Shown here one piece after another: positions 1-10,665 of a stretch of DNA of 64,000 nucleotides (position 1 is the stretch's first letter; each line of letters begins with the position of its first letter). The notes beneath the pieces are model-generated. The model was not told the origin of the DNA. It did not search any database and was given only the letters and a program-made list of their open reading frames with translations. A program made the translations under genes and the position numbers. This DNA is from Chondrus crispus (Eukaryota; Rhodophyta; Florideophyceae; Gigartinales; Gigartinaceae): NCBI RefSeq assembly GCF_000350225.1, contig NW_005179025.1, forward strand, positions 130,366 through 194,365, given 5' to 3'.

Positions 1-2985
1 TTCCGAATCTTGGAAGAAGCTCAGCTCCAATGCTCTCCTCCTGTCACTGAAGCAGGGAAAGAATCCCAGTGGTTCGACGGCGAGGGTAAGACTCGAAATC
101 CCACAGCCCCCGCACTACAAGCAAATGTTGAATTCAGGAGCGAATTCGACAGAGATTCGGAAGAGCAGGTAATACTACGCCCTGGTTTGACATTGAAGAA
201 GACAGATGGCATCATTGATAGGGTCTTACATGATTCGTTTGGAGGCTACGACGCTGGCAGTGCCAACTCTGCGATTGTTCCGTTCCGCGACGCCTTCAGC
301 GACATCGTCTTGGCCGAAGAGCTGCCTATAGCACTGGTTCATTGTCTGCGCGCAGATAAAATGACTTCAAGAGCTGCCGCGACAATATCTGCTCGCGTTT
401 TAAGAGCGGGGGGAAGCGGAGCTTGGTCACGGTCGGCTTCTTGTCTTGGTACGGAATTGTCGTCACAGCTGGTAAGTGCTTCTCATGTAGATCGCGTTGC
501 GTGGAAGCTGCAAGAGGCTCGTCTCCGATGGTTGTCCAGCCATGATGCAGCTTCTCGGAAGATAGCATTGGTTGCTGTGAAAGACATAATTTCTTCAGAA
601 CTCGGAGGTCGCCCGGAAAGCGGAAATTCTAATGTTTCGGAAGATGCAACACCGCCTCAAGCAGTGGTATGGGATGCAGTAGCAGATGACTGCGACAAAC
701 ACGCTTTCTTAAGGTCAGAGGCATGTCGCTTGGCCGCGATATGGTCTCTTGACATGAGAACGCATGAGCCTATGAATTTATTTGAAACTTTCTTGGAGTC
801 CGGTTTACAAGCAGTTCATGCATCAGCGGAAGCAAAGCATTTGGCATGTCCTGCCCACATGGCAATGGCTACGTTCGCGGATGCTCAGTTGGCGAACATT
901 GACGCCTATCGGAAGACAAGGAAGTACGACGAAATGGTGTCATCGCTGCGAGCAGCTGAGGAAAAGATATGCAAGCTAAAGGCAATGAAGAGTAAACGCC
1001 AGGCGAAACCAAAAAAATCGTCACGGCGTATGAGACGTTCAAGCAGATCAGAAGTAACATCTGGTGCGACAACTGATCATCAAATCGGTCGCGACCTACA
1101 AATGCTGATTAACAACGAAGCAAGAAAAGCTAAGTTGGATAGGTTGCGGTTGGAGAATTTGAATGACTTGTACAGAAAGTGGCAAATAATCGCCTGCAAG
1201 CATTTTGCCTCAAGCCTTCGAGACGGAAACGCCCAGGACCTAAGAGCAGCCTTTCGTTTTGTGGCGCTATGGTTGGATGCGGGTCAGATGCGAAACACGA
1301 TTACTACGGAATTAGCTATAGACACGGATGGCGTTGATATCGGGGTCCCTGTGTCCAAGTTATTGCCTCTGGCGCCGCAGCTTTCGTCTCGACTAAGCCC
1401 GCTTGGAAACATTGGCAGCGGTGCGTTTCAGATCGCGTTATCGAATACTGTTCGGCAAATGGCAGAAGCGTTTCCCGCTTACTGTATCTGGCAACTAGTG
1501 GCTTTGTCCAATTCTACAAGGATATCCGTGAATCAAGAGATATATGCATCCTTATATCTTGGAGACAAGGACAAAAAAGAGGCAGCAGACAAAATTTTGA
1601 ATGACTTAACGGCATTGCATGGAGACGCTGTTCGAGACATGAAAAAAGTTGCAGATGCATATATTTTACTTTCGGAGACTACCGACTCGCAGAAAAGTAG
1701 AGGCTATTTAGATATGAGCAAATCTCTGCTACTGAAGTTAGGTGAACTGGAGAATGTGCCAGTTCCAACTGTGCCCTTGCCATTGAATGCCAGCGATTAT
1801 CGGGGTGATCTGCCTCACATAGTGAAATTCGAGAGGAAGGCTAGTGTGTGTGCGGGGCTTAGCAAGCCATTGCGGATTGTTTGTTATGGATCAGACGGAA
1901 AGAGTTATCCGCAAATGGTGAAAGGTCGGGATGATCTTCGCGGAGACGCTGTCATGGAACAATTATTCACCATCCTGAACAGCCTTCTGGAGAGAGATGC
2001 CGATGCGGCGAAACGGAGCTTGCTGGTACGTACGTATCGAATTGTTCCTTTGTCGCCATTTTCCGGTATTATGCAGTTTGTTAGCAATACGCAGCAGTTC
2101 AAGGAGATTCTCACGGAGAAAAATAAGTCGAATGGGCCGCACCGTGGAGGCGCATCATTGCATGAGAGGTACCGACCGAATGATATGAAGCATGAGAAGA
2201 TTTTTGAGAAGGCTTTCCAGTTCAAGTCACGTGAAAACCAGACAAAGCGGATTCAGTTTTTGGCAAAGGTTTGGCATGTTTTTCAACCTGTGTTCCACTT
2301 CTTTTTCTTAGAACAATGGCCGGATCCGGCGGAATGGTTTTCGCACCAACTCGCATATTCCAGATCTGTGGCAGTTATGAGTGTCGTAGGTTTCATTTTG
2401 GGGCTCGGAGATCGCCACCTCTCCAACATTCTTTTAGATATCGTTACCGGAGAGGTAGTGCATATTGATTTTGGTATAGCTTTTGAGCAGGGAAAACTCC
2501 TTCCAACTCCTGAACGCATGCCGTTCCGCCTAACCCGCGACCTTGTGGATGGATTTGGTATAGCTGGCGTCGAGGGAGTGTTTCGCAGATGTAGCGAGGT
2601 GACTCTGTCAGTGATGCAGCGGAACAAGGACGTACTCTTGACAATTGTAGAAGTCTTGCTTCATGACCCGATGTTTAACTGGGCTCTAACACCAGAAGAA
2701 GTTCTTCGGGAACAAAACTCGAGGGACGGCAGCGATCAAGATATATTTGAGTCGGACGACCTCTCAAGGTCTCTTGATGAGTCGGCAGTCGCCCAAAAGG
2801 TGAACAATGATATCAGTGGAAGCACCGAGGCTCATCGGGCTCTAAACCGCATCTCGGAGAAGCTGGATGGCCTGGAAGGAACGGAACGATTGTCTGTTGA
2901 GGCCCATGTCGCTCGTTTGATAGATGAAGCTCAAGCTTTCCATGTAATAGCAGCGGTATACCCTGGATGGGCACCATGGTTGTAA
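1..2985 (+). CDS. ATM: ATM-type PI3K-like serine/threonine kinase, C-terminal part (5' end outside window)
   Basis: The reading frame is open from the left edge, so the first residues are internal and the protein is cut by the window; about 994 residues remain. The C-terminal third reads as a PIKK catalytic region. A GSDGK and KGRDDLR segment (about 1,885-1,945) is followed by the catalytic loop GLGDRHLSNIL (about 2,402-2,434), the HIDFGIAFEQGK activation segment (about 2,461-2,496), then LPTPERMPFRLTRDLVDG and GVEGVFRRCSE, which are typical of ATM rather than ATR, TOR or DNA-PK. The last 24 residues (ARLIDEAQ to YPGWAPWL) are a FATC domain. The preceding helical region would be FAT. ATM-family kinases sense double-strand DNA breaks in the nucleus and phosphorylate SQ/TQ sites. 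Residues about 325-350 are very basic. No intron is visible over 3 kb. Assignment to ATM rests on motif wording recalled from the family, not on a search. Confidence 0.92.
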   Translation, partial: FRILEEAQLQCSPPVTEAGKESQWFDGEGKTRNPTAPALQANVEFRSEFDRDSEEQVILRPGLTLKKTDGIIDRVLHDSFGGYDAGSANSAIVPFRDAFSDIVLAEELPIALVHCLRADKMTSRAAATISARVLRAGGSGAWSRSASCLGTELSSQLVSASHVDRVAWKLQEARLRWLSSHDAASRKIALVAVKDIISSELGGRPESGNSNVSEDATPPQAVVWDAVADDCDKHAFLRSEACRLAAIWSLDMRTHEPMNLFETFLESGLQAVHASAEAKHLACPAHMAMATFADAQLANIDAYRKTRKYDEMVSSLRAAEEKICKLKAMKSKRQAKPKKSSRRMRRSSRSEVTSGATTDHQIGRDLQMLINNEARKAKLDRLRLENLNDLYRKWQIIACKHFASSLRDGNAQDLRAAFRFVALWLDAGQMRNTITTELAIDTDGVDIGVPVSKLLPLAPQLSSRLSPLGNIGSGAFQIALSNTVRQMAEAFPAYCIWQLVALSNSTRISVNQEIYASLYLGDKDKKEAADKILNDLTALHGDAVRDMKKVADAYILLSETTDSQKSRGYLDMSKSLLLKLGELENVPVPTVPLPLNASDYRGDLPHIVKFERKASVCAGLSKPLRIVCYGSDGKSYPQMVKGRDDLRGDAVMEQLFTILNSLLERDADAAKRSLLVRTYRIVPLSPFSGIMQFVSNTQQFKEILTEKNKSNGPHRGGASLHERYRPNDMKHEKIFEKAFQFKSRENQTKRIQFLAKVWHVFQPVFHFFFLEQWPDPAEWFSHQLAYSRSVAVMSVVGFILGLGDRHLSNILLDIVTGEVVHIDFGIAFEQGKLLPTPERMPFRLTRDLVDGFGIAGVEGVFRRCSEVTLSVMQRNKDVLLTIVEVLLHDPMFNWALTPEEVLREQNSRDGSDQDIFESDDLSRSLDESAVAQKVNNDISGSTEAHRALNRISEKLDGLEGTERLSVEAHVARLIDEAQAFHVIAAVYPGWAPWL

Positions 2986-3907
2986 GAACAAGGACTATGC
3001 ATTGCATAGGGTGCATCTCACCAGAGATGCGCCTTTGTATTTTGTAGCCATACACAGCTTGAGGCGGTGTTGCCATGAACATACATACATTTATTTTAGC
3101 GTAACGCCGCTAGTTATCTGGAGGGAGTTATCGCCGTGTACCAAAAAGGCACCAAAATCTAGAAAAAAAGGGGGGGGGGGGGGGAGGTTCCGAGCCAAAA
3201 GATGTCTCAATGCCGGGATGCTAGCTGCATGTGATGTACGATTATGTTTTCGAATGCTTCTGTACAGAAACAGAAACTTGACCAGAGACTTTAGAATAGC
3301 TATAACTAACCACTGCACCAGAAAGGAGTCCTTTCGCGTTTATGTCCATGTGACCTACACTCTGCATTGCATAAGGTCAAAGAAACGATCCACTACCGAA
3401 GTCTTCTTTATCCGGAAGACAAGGTAGTACATAATATGAACTGCCCCCGTGTAGGTTGAACAAATTACTGATAATACGGGTTTGCGAATATCTAAGCTCC
3501 TCTTTGTCAAACCTCAAGGGGCACCGGCCGGGAGGCAAGACAAGCGCTGAGGACGGGAGAGGTCCCTCCTATGGGTGGGGGCGCGTGACATTATTCTCTT
3601 TCTAATTAGTCTCCTTTGCCTAGAGTCATGCAGACGCCTTCAGACCTCTGCAGACCTCTTCGGTACACGTGCCCCCACGTTAATCAAACGGAATGCTACC
3701 ATAAAGCTAGGGTACCGAATTTTTGGATACTTCCGCGGTGTTGTCGAACTGCATAGTAGCTTGGACAGAAAATGAACACCACAGCAACACTCCGCAGCTG
3801 TACTGGAGATATGAACACAACTTCAATTCCTGAATCCATAGTAAAACGCAGTTCTCGCAGATACTCTACCTTTCCCATAAAGCACCCAAACCAACGAGAA
3901 CCCCTTC
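2986..3907. other. intergenic, no gene seen
   Basis: Separates the ATM stop from the convergent GST gene. I see no coding pattern. It contains an A7 run followed directly by 15 G (3,163-3,184). Both 3' ends of the flanking genes should lie here. Confidence 0.6.
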
Positions 3908-4966
3908 TCAAACTTGCTCTCTCCCGTGCGGGGTATCAAGGTACGACATATCTGGCCCCGCTGGGACAATCCCTAAGGGGTTGATCGACGGATGGCTTCC
4001 GAAATAGTGCTTCTTAATATGTTCAAAGGACACTGTCTCCTTAATCTTTGGGTTCTGATACAGGTCTTTCATAAATCCCGATAGGTTGGGATAATCGAAA
4101 ATGCGCTTCTTGTTTGTCTTAAAATGGGATACATACACAGGGTCAAACCTAATGAGCGTGACGAACAACCTGATATCCGCCAACGTAAGGCTGTCCCCAA
4201 CCAGATACCTACGGCTTCCCAGTCGCTCTTCGAAGTGCTCCAATATATCAAAGAGCTCCCCGACGGCTTCGTCATACGCCCCCTGCGTCTGTGCGAAGCC
4301 GCACCGATAGACACCATTATTCAAAGAGTTGTAAAAGGATTCGGCAACGTCATCAATCTCTGTGCGGAGCTCCTTCGGATACAAGTCAACCTCTGGTCTC
4401 TCTGCATGCTCATTAAACATCTCATTCAGCATAACAATAATTTCTGAGCTCTCGTTATTCACAATTGTCCCAAGCTTAGTATCCCATAACACAGGCACGG
4501 TAAACCTCCCCCCGTATTGCTCGTCGGCCTTAAAGTAGAGGTCGCGAATCATCTTGAGACCAAACAGCGGTTCCGGCTCGCACATCGGCGGAACATTCTG
4601 CTCGCCCTCTTCCACGAACCTCCAGCCTTTCGGGCCCATGTAGTGGTGGACAACTGTGACGGGGATGGTCTTCTGCAGACCCTTGAGGGCGCGGGTTATC
4701 AAGCAGCGACAGGCCCAGGGGCAGGCAAGTGATACGTAGAGACGGTAGCGATTGTCGTCGGGTGTGAATTTTGCGTCGGGGGCGGAGGAGATCCAGTCGC
4801 GGAAGACGGAGGGCTTTCGCCGGAATCGGCCGGAGACTACGTCGTCCATCGCGGCCTTATGTGGCTTATCTTGCGCAGATGTCATCGTGGGGCGGCGACA
4901 GAGAAGGGGGCGGAGGCGGGAGAGCGAGGGGCGAAGAAGGATTGGTGAGGTGATGAAGGAGGTCAT
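3908..4966 (-). CDS. glutathionyl-hydroquinone reductase (ECM4/YqjG-like, omega/xi-type GST)
   Basis: About 352 residues from the ATG at 4,966. This family reduces glutathionyl-hydroquinones through an active-site cysteine. Here that is the Cys of the motif SLACPWACR near residue 82, in the N-terminal thioredoxin-like part. NESSEIIVMLNEMF is the usual glutathione-binding segment. The C-terminal all-helical half contains RYLVGDSLTLADIRLFVTLIRFD, which matches GST_C_2. The end (HYFGSHPSINPLGIVPAGP) is typical of this subfamily. Three in-frame starts exist: 5,044, 4,966 and 4,885. The 4,966 start gives an arginine- and serine-rich leader (SPILLRPSLSRLRPLLCRR) that looks like an organelle presequence; 4,885 would give a cytosolic form. 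Catalytic and domain calls are from family knowledge; targeting is inference. Confidence 0.9.
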   Translation of the reverse strand: MTSFITSPILLRPSLSRLRPLLCRRPTMTSAQDKPHKAAMDDVVSGRFRRKPSVFRDWISSAPDAKFTPDDNRYRLYVSLACPWACRCLITRALKGLQKTIPVTVVHHYMGPKGWRFVEEGEQNVPPMCEPEPLFGLKMIRDLYFKADEQYGGRFTVPVLWDTKLGTIVNNESSEIIVMLNEMFNEHAERPEVDLYPKELRTEIDDVAESFYNSLNNGVYRCGFAQTQGAYDEAVGELFDILEHFEERLGSRRYLVGDSLTLADIRLFVTLIRFDPVYVSHFKTNKKRIFDYPNLSGFMKDLYQNPKIKETVSFEHIKKHYFGSHPSINPLGIVPAGPDMSYLDTPHGREQV

Positions 4967-5315
4967 CAAGATAGTTCCTCGGGGACCTCGGATGAGTGTG
5001 CTGTGCCCCAATTCTGCTTTGGGACTGCATTCGAAATTCTTCATTTCACCAACATCTCGGTATTTCTAGCTACTGTGAAATTTTGCGGTAGCTATCCTGG
5101 AAAATTGAGCTCATTCACAGCCCTGCAAAATCATTGGTGCGTTCTTCTCCCATGTTAGTGTCCAGGTGTGATGGCCTGTATTCATTGGTAAAAGAAGGAT
5201 GTAAAGAGAATATTCATTTCCATTCTGCTTGGATCGCATGCTTGATTGGTGTGCCACGAGTGATGTCCATCTGCGCAAGGTACCCTTTCCCGTCAACGGT
5301 TCTAGCCCTTGAGTC

Positions 5316-6890
5316 TTAACCCTTGAGCACTGACGTCATCGTCACACCCAAGCTCCCGTTGTTCGGAGCCGGAGTCGCGCCAAACACGTTACAGAGCATC
5401 TCATAAACGTCGATGCTCCTCATCCCTTCCACCGTCGTCCCTCCCTTAAACGCGGGCCCCCTAGCCACGAATATGGCCATCATATCCTCGTAAGTATTAT
5501 CGAATCCATGGCTCCCGGGGTCCGTCTCCCAATCTCCTTGTCCGTGCAGCGTACCAGGCGTGCGCACGGATACGTCTGGATCGGGCACGATATGCTGATG
5601 GGGGTACCGCACCGTCCATCCGAGCGCTGCCATTGTCACTACTGGTGTTATTAATCGGCTCGCACTCAGATGCCACCGCTCGGGCAGATCGGCCTTGCGG
5701 TACACCTTTACGTGCTCGCTTTCATTCTTCAGACCGTCTTTCAGCGTGGAGTACAGCTCCTCGGCGGAGATGCTTTCGTTCATAAATAGCCCCATAGGCG
5801 ACGATATTACATCCTGCACGGTCCCCTCCTTTAACACATGCTTCAGATCGATTGTCCTCTCTTCTGACGTCGTGGTCATCCCGTGATCGGACACTACCAC
5901 TACATTATACCTCTCCGCCACGTCCTCGCCTAAACTTTTTAACAAGTAGGCCAGCGCTTCATCCACTCTCTCGATTGCCTCCGTCACTTCGTCAGAATAT
6001 GGCCCATGCTCATGTCCCTCATGATCAACGTCTCCAAAGTACAGCGTCACGAACTGCGCCTCACGATTCAAGTCTGCGTTCTTTCCCTGTAGCGCCGCAA
6101 CGGCCCTGTCAACACGTTCGTGCAGCGGCAACGTATTGTCGTACTTAAAGAATAAATCTGGCGCATGTTTCTCAACCTCCGACCCTGGCCAAAACACGCT
6201 CGCCGTCGTGTAGTTCTGCTGCAACGTCTCCTGCGTCCCATTCGAAAACTTGACTTTTCGGAGCGTGCGGCGCAGCGTCTGCCACACGGGCTCTCCAAAC
6301 CACCAGCCGGGGTTCACGCGGTCGGCGTGGAACCACGACTTTTTGACGGGGTCATACATCGTGTTGCTCACGATGCCGTTGCTTTCCGGGTATAAACCCG
6401 TCGCCAGCGCCCAGTGGTTTGGGAATGTTATCGTCGGCACGACGGGTTGCATGCCGCCCTTGGCGTGCACGCCCTTCGTTGCGAGCGTGTGTAAGGTTGG
6501 CGCGAGGAAGGCAGTGCTGGCTTTCTTCTTGCGGGATAAATACTCGTGCCGGAATCCGTCCAGGCTGATGAGGATCGTCGGCGCGACTGCGGCCGTCGCG
6601 CCGCGGGGGAGGCTCGCTTCTGTGGCTTTCCAATCCTTCGGGCTGGGGCGGTCAAAAAAATAAAAGAAAACGCCTGAGAAGGCGAGCAGGACCACCAGAA
6701 AGGGGGCAATAGGATTTCCCCTGCTTCTCCGTGAGAACAGGCTCTCCGGTTGAGCGATGTTTTCGTAGGTGGCTGTGCGCCCAGAGTCGATTAGCAGACG
6801 CGTCTCTACGGCTTCAACCGTTTGCTCGTCTAGAGTTTCGGCCTCGGGAGTAAGCGGCATTGCTGTGCGTTCGTCTTCTAATGAGGACAT
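5316..6890 (-). CDS. ectonucleotide pyrophosphatase/phosphodiesterase (ENPP-like), single-pass membrane protein
   Basis: About 524 residues from the ATG at 6,890. An in-frame ATG at 6,977 would add 29 residues before the same acidic N-terminus. One hydrophobic helix (PIAPFLVVLLAFSGVFFYFF, near residues 60-80) after an acidic and arginine-containing tail fits a type II anchor, with the catalytic domain outside or in the lumen. Alkaline-phosphatase-superfamily metal sites are visible: SLDGFRHEYL, then the nucleophile threonine in TITFPNHWALATGLYP, then FGDVDHEGHEHGP, VVVSDHGM and GSHGFDNTYEDM. ENPPs hydrolyse pyrophosphate or phosphodiester bonds in nucleotides or phospholipids; substrate cannot be told here. 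Two histidine/aspartate-rich loops make it likely to be catalytically intact. The upstream region is shared with the divergent small gene at 7,599. Confidence 0.9.
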   Translation of the reverse strand: MSSLEDERTAMPLTPEAETLDEQTVEAVETRLLIDSGRTATYENIAQPESLFSRRSRGNPIAPFLVVLLAFSGVFFYFFDRPSPKDWKATEASLPRGATAAVAPTILISLDGFRHEYLSRKKKASTAFLAPTLHTLATKGVHAKGGMQPVVPTITFPNHWALATGLYPESNGIVSNTMYDPVKKSWFHADRVNPGWWFGEPVWQTLRRTLRKVKFSNGTQETLQQNYTTASVFWPGSEVEKHAPDLFFKYDNTLPLHERVDRAVAALQGKNADLNREAQFVTLYFGDVDHEGHEHGPYSDEVTEAIERVDEALAYLLKSLGEDVAERYNVVVVSDHGMTTTSEERTIDLKHVLKEGTVQDVISSPMGLFMNESISAEELYSTLKDGLKNESEHVKVYRKADLPERWHLSASRLITPVVTMAALGWTVRYPHQHIVPDPDVSVRTPGTLHGQGDWETDPGSHGFDNTYEDMMAIFVARGPAFKGGTTVEGMRSIDVYEMLCNVFGATPAPNNGSLGVTMTSVLKG

Positions 6891-7598
6891 GGTTCTGCTT
6901 GTCGGGCCTTTGTGCTGTTCTTGAGAGGGCTTTGCTAATGCAATCACAGCAGTAGTCACTCTCTCATTTGTGCGCAACGTTTGCTTTCTTCCGTCGGATT
7001 CGAACCTGCAGAAATTTTTGCCCTCCCCGTCGAGTTACAGCTCGAACGAACGGGGCGCTCGTCTCCACGCAAAAATCCTCGTATGTTCGGCGAGGTCGCT
7101 GTATGTATGGATCTCGCAAGGCCGCGCCGTTTTGGTAGTACCGTACGTGTACGTAGTATCGTAGAAAGGGTATCGGGATGATGCAGAAGTCGTGGGGTTG
7201 GTAGGCATGCTGCTGGGGACGAAAACAAAACGTTTGAATTCCTTTAATTTTGCGGGAGCGAGCGGCTGCCTGATCAATGCCGCTTCAGAGCTTGCGAAGA
7301 CCCCCGTACACACCTCCTGTTACCCACTCGACCCCGCTCTTCTATCGCTCATGTTGGTGCCAGCCCATTCTCCGGTGCTGCGGCATTGAACGAGTTCAGC
7401 CACGACAGCCATCAAAAACCACTACCTAGAGAAAGGAAGCGTGGGGAGGGCGTTGAAGTGGTAGATAATCTTTCCTCCAATTCGCCAAAACTCGCCGGCT
7501 CTGTCAGACTGAATCCGACTATTTGGTCGCGTTGAATCGTACCCTCTACGAAATCGACGGCACACGCACTTGTCCCAAATAGCTCCAAACTTTGTGCT
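6891..7598. promoter_or_regulatory. divergent intergenic region between ENPP-like and SMIM4-like genes
   Basis: About 700 bases holding the 5' regions of two divergent genes. Short open frames on both strands here overlap each other and show no recognisable protein. No TATA box or other defined element could be assigned. The call as a shared promoter region is positional inference. Confidence 0.4.
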
Positions 7599-7841
7599 AT
7601 GGCGAGGCAAGTGCCGCTGCCCAAAGCGCTGATGAAGGTTGTTCCGCTGGCTTTCGTCGTGGGCGGCGGGATCGAACTCTTCATGACGTACGTGCGCATC
7701 GGCAACGAGACGTTTTACGACGCAGCCAAGCGCCTCGAGGCGACCCGACGCGAGGAAAGAAGGCAGGAAAAGGAGGACCTCGAACGTCGCGTGCGCGAGC
7801 GTCGGGGGGGAATAGGTGTAGTGGATGAAAGTAGGCAATGA
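7599..7841 (+). CDS. SMIM4/UQCC5-like small mitochondrial membrane protein
   Basis: 80 residues. After a short basic start there is one hydrophobic segment (LMKVVPLAFVVGGGIELFM, about 11-29), then VRIGNETFYDAAKRLEATR and a highly charged, probably helical tail (EERRQEKEDLERRVRERR). The pattern 'FVxGGxxExxM - VRxGxETFYD - RR..' matches what I recall of animal SMIM4, now called UQCC5, an inner-membrane assembly factor for respiratory complex III and its cytochrome b module. The match covers most of both proteins, including the order helix then charged tail, so homology is likely despite the length. Function here is inferred from the animal protein. The gene starts about 700 bases from the divergent ENPP-like gene, and no intron is needed. 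Confidence 0.72.
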   Translation: MARQVPLPKALMKVVPLAFVVGGGIELFMTYVRIGNETFYDAAKRLEATRREERRQEKEDLERRVRERRGGIGVVDESRQ

Positions 7842-7975
7842 GAAGCCTTGGTCTGAGTTTTGTAAAGGTTCCCCAAGTATAAGTGAGAGCATTCGAGTAT
7901 AAAAGATCTAACGCTAGTCTAAGGTTCTAGCATTTTTTGTGCAGTTGCGGCGTCAGCATGAGTTACACCGTCGAC

Positions 7976-8677
7976 TCATGGGAGGTTCATCCATTGGTTG
8001 TACCTCTGCCGCATCCACTCGGCCGGATGCGGCCGAGGCCTTTCACGTTCCTCTTCGATAACCTCCACACCTTCCTGGCCAGTCCTGGCCGACCATTCAC
8101 CATGATGTCCCCCGCCCTGCGCCTCGTCGCCGCTGCTATCCAACTCCTCAACGATGACGCCGGCATCCTGCTGCGGGCCCCCAATCATCCCGGGCATCGC
8201 CTGGTCGAACGCGCTCCATCCCCCGTCGCCGACCTCGCCGTTCCTGACGGTCCTGCTCGTCCTAGGCTGTCCGTTCTCGTCCAGCACGGTGCGCACATGC
8301 TCCTCGTGCACGCGGCCATCGGGATCGACGTACACGTACGTCGAGCTGCTCTCCGCGCTCGTGGTGGCCGACCCCAACAAGTCGTTGAACATGCCGTCAA
8401 ACGAGGAGAACAGCCCGCCGCGGCGCGCCGGTGCGTCCCCGAACAGAGAGCCGAAGCCCCAGGCGCCAAGCGCGCGCTCGCTCTCTTCTTGCAGGCGGGA
8501 CATAGCGCCGTCCATGTCGAACGGGTCCCACGCGTCCAACGCGTTCATCGCGTCGGGCGGGGCGCGCGCGTGGCGCCGGCGGCTCGGGGGCTCCGACCGG
8601 CGACCCGGTTGGCGCGTGTGCCGCGGGCCGACCGCGCCCGTGTCGTCGTAGATGTCGTGGCGGTGCGGAAGCGGCAT
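7976..8677 (-). CDS. unrecognised acidic, Gly/Arg-rich protein
   Basis: 233 residues from the ATG at 8,677 (MPLPHRHDIYDD). An upstream frame continues to 8,854 but lacks coding character, so I chose the internal ATG. The N-terminal 45 residues are rich in Arg and Pro; the middle has WDPFDMDGAMSRLQEE and a Phe/Gly segment (GLFSSFDGMFNDLLG). A short beta-rich stretch, TYVYVDPDGRVHEEHVRTVL then DENGQPRTSRTV, looks like a folded unit. The C-terminus is acidic and ends EWMRQRYNQWMNLP. This layout vaguely recalls MLF or DnaJ-associated proteins with a repetitive 'G-G-R-T' region, but I do not recognise it. Codon third positions are very G/C rich. A long antisense frame on the + strand is an effect of that composition. 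Confidence 0.6.
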   Translation of the reverse strand: MPLPHRHDIYDDTGAVGPRHTRQPGRRSEPPSRRRHARAPPDAMNALDAWDPFDMDGAMSRLQEESERALGAWGFGSLFGDAPARRGGLFSSFDGMFNDLLGSATTSAESSSTYVYVDPDGRVHEEHVRTVLDENGQPRTSRTVRNGEVGDGGWSAFDQAMPGMIGGPQQDAGVIVEELDSSGDEAQGGGHHGEWSARTGQEGVEVIEEERERPRPHPAEWMRQRYNQWMNLP

Positions 8678-10034
8678 TGTAGAGTTGGGCCTTGGTTTCT
8701 GCGCGGGATGGTAGAGAGATGGCGCTGAAAGATACTCGAGCTCCAAAGCGTAGGGAGGAGGGGCTGGGAGCGAAATGCGCCTTCCAGCCACTCTATATGA
8801 TACCGTACAATGCAGCAATGCAGAGTATGGGTGGATTGGATCTTTCCAGCACACTGGCGGCCGCTCGAAATATTCAATTCGTCGGTTGCACGAAAATGAA
8901 AGCTTGAGTGCTTTCTAGAGAGTTTTCTAGAAAGTTTTCAAATGGAAAGGCACTTTCGATTCGCATGCCATTGGCCCGAAGCGCGTGCTTCACGAGCAGG
9001 TCTCTGGATGTTTCTATTCCGCTTCGCGACTGTGCCATGTTTTCCTTTTAGCCCTTTGGCGCTCCGAAGCACTCGACCCCGGTAGCATCTACAAGAGACA
9101 CCACAAGTCGCGCCTGCGGCCCTATCCAACGATACCTTTCATGTCAAGCCGAGAGGCCAAGGGGACTTGCAGATCTCTCTGGGACCGCACGCAACAGCAG
9201 GCAATCGCCTGAGTCAACTCTGCAAACAGATCAACTGTCGTCACGAAACCGTGCACTTTCGCACTCTCACTCGGCGTGTACTGCGGACTGGAACAAGACG
9301 ATGAAGATTCGGGCCTTTGATGCTAGGCTATGGCATTGCTTTGGGGAGAATCGTCGTGCGTTGGAGAGACGTCAGCGTTGTGGAGATGCGCAGTTTCGGT
9401 GTTCTACTGCATCATCGTCTTCGCCCTGTCCCGTAGTGAGCGCTGCGTGCACGTGGGCCAGTCTTTGAGCAGGTGCAGGCTCGTTGAAGTGAAGACGACG
9501 CGGAGCGCCGTCTCGAGTCTCGTCTGTTGATACATGTGTAGCGAGCTTGCCGCATACAGTGTCTACAGTAAGGAATTTCGAGGGGTGGAATTCACGGGAA
9601 AGGTTCAGTGCCGTATGACGTGCCAGTGGCCCCGTGACCTAGTGGGCTGAAAAAGTGGAAGGTGGGCGGCGGCGATGTGTGGATTTCTTGAGCGATTTTT
9701 CCCTTCAGGCGTCGGCTTCCAGTTGCGCCGTTGACGTCGATTTTGATCAACGATGGTGGCGGATTTCGGGCCACATCGGCAGGGCTGGTGAAGGAAATGC
9801 GAATGCATGTGAGATTCACCAGATTCACAGGGGAGCACACCCTTTGGTGCAGAGGTGCAATGGGCGGTGAGAGAGAGGGAGGGTTGTGCCAAGTGTCGCT
9901 TGAACAAGCGCAGTACATGGCATGGGTATGATTGGTACAGTATGCCTGTATGATGCCTTGCGATAAAGATGATAACGTGGGCGTGCGCGGCGGAGGGGGC
10001 ACGCACCTGCCGAGGAGCAGCAGCGCCTCGCGGG

Positions 10035-10070
10035 CCCCTCCGGCAGCCCCTCCGGCAGCCCCTCCGGCAA
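10035..10070. repeat. tandem 12-mer, three copies
   Basis: Three head-to-tail copies of CCCCTCCGGCAG (last one ends in A) at 10,035-10,046, 10,047-10,058 and 10,059-10,070. Confidence 0.9.
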
Positions 10071-10626
10071 TGCGCATGTAAGGCCGTGACCCTGCCGCAT
10101 TTCATTGGTCTGCTTGAACTCAGCCCCAACGCCCCGGCCAATTAGGTGCGCCGGAAAAGCCTTCTGGTTGGCCATTGCATTTTTCACACGTCGCATTGCC
10201 TCGTCGGTTACTGTACGGCCCCGCCTGGGGTGTCGCACTTGCACCACTTTCGCATTTTCCCGCCGCACCGCCGCCCGCGACGTCCCCGTCTGCTACTCTC
10301 ACCCACGACCCCCGCCCACGGCGTCCGGCCTGCTACTCCCGCCCACACCCCCCGACGCCCTCCCCAATTTGCACCCATATCCGGCATTCCCCGCATCGCT
10401 GCACTCCTCCCCCTCGCACCCAACTCCCCCTTGTGCATATGTTCGCAGCCTACTCCCTTCCCGCCACCCCCAATTTGCATGTCACCCCACCCGCCCTACT
10501 CTCTTGCACCCGAGCACGTCAACACCCGCCCACGCCCCCCGCCCTCACCGCGGCCCACTTGACCATTCGCACCCCCACCCCGTACCATTACTCACTTGCA
10601 GCCATGCGCACTGGACTTGTCTTCGC

Positions 10627-10665
10627 CCCGTAGCTTCGCCGTCACCGACTCAGCGAAGCTACGGG
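10627..10665. repeat. 13-bp perfect hairpin upstream of S6K-like gene
   Basis: Arms 10,627-10,639 and 10,653-10,665 (CCCGTAGCTTCGC and its exact complement) with a 13-base loop. It lies about 80 bases before the kinase ATG, so it would be in the 5' UTR if transcription starts upstream. Confidence 0.8.

Noticed and set aside
7000..7015. tRNA-like B box (GGTTCGAATCC on the minus strand)
   Set aside because: The flanking bases cannot form a T stem and no A box or acceptor pairing lies at the right distance.
7937..8728. Long + strand open frame (263 codons)
   Set aside because: It is antisense to the better-supported minus-strand gene; its Arg/Ala/Val-rich sequence is what the reverse of a G/C-rich third-position gene gives.
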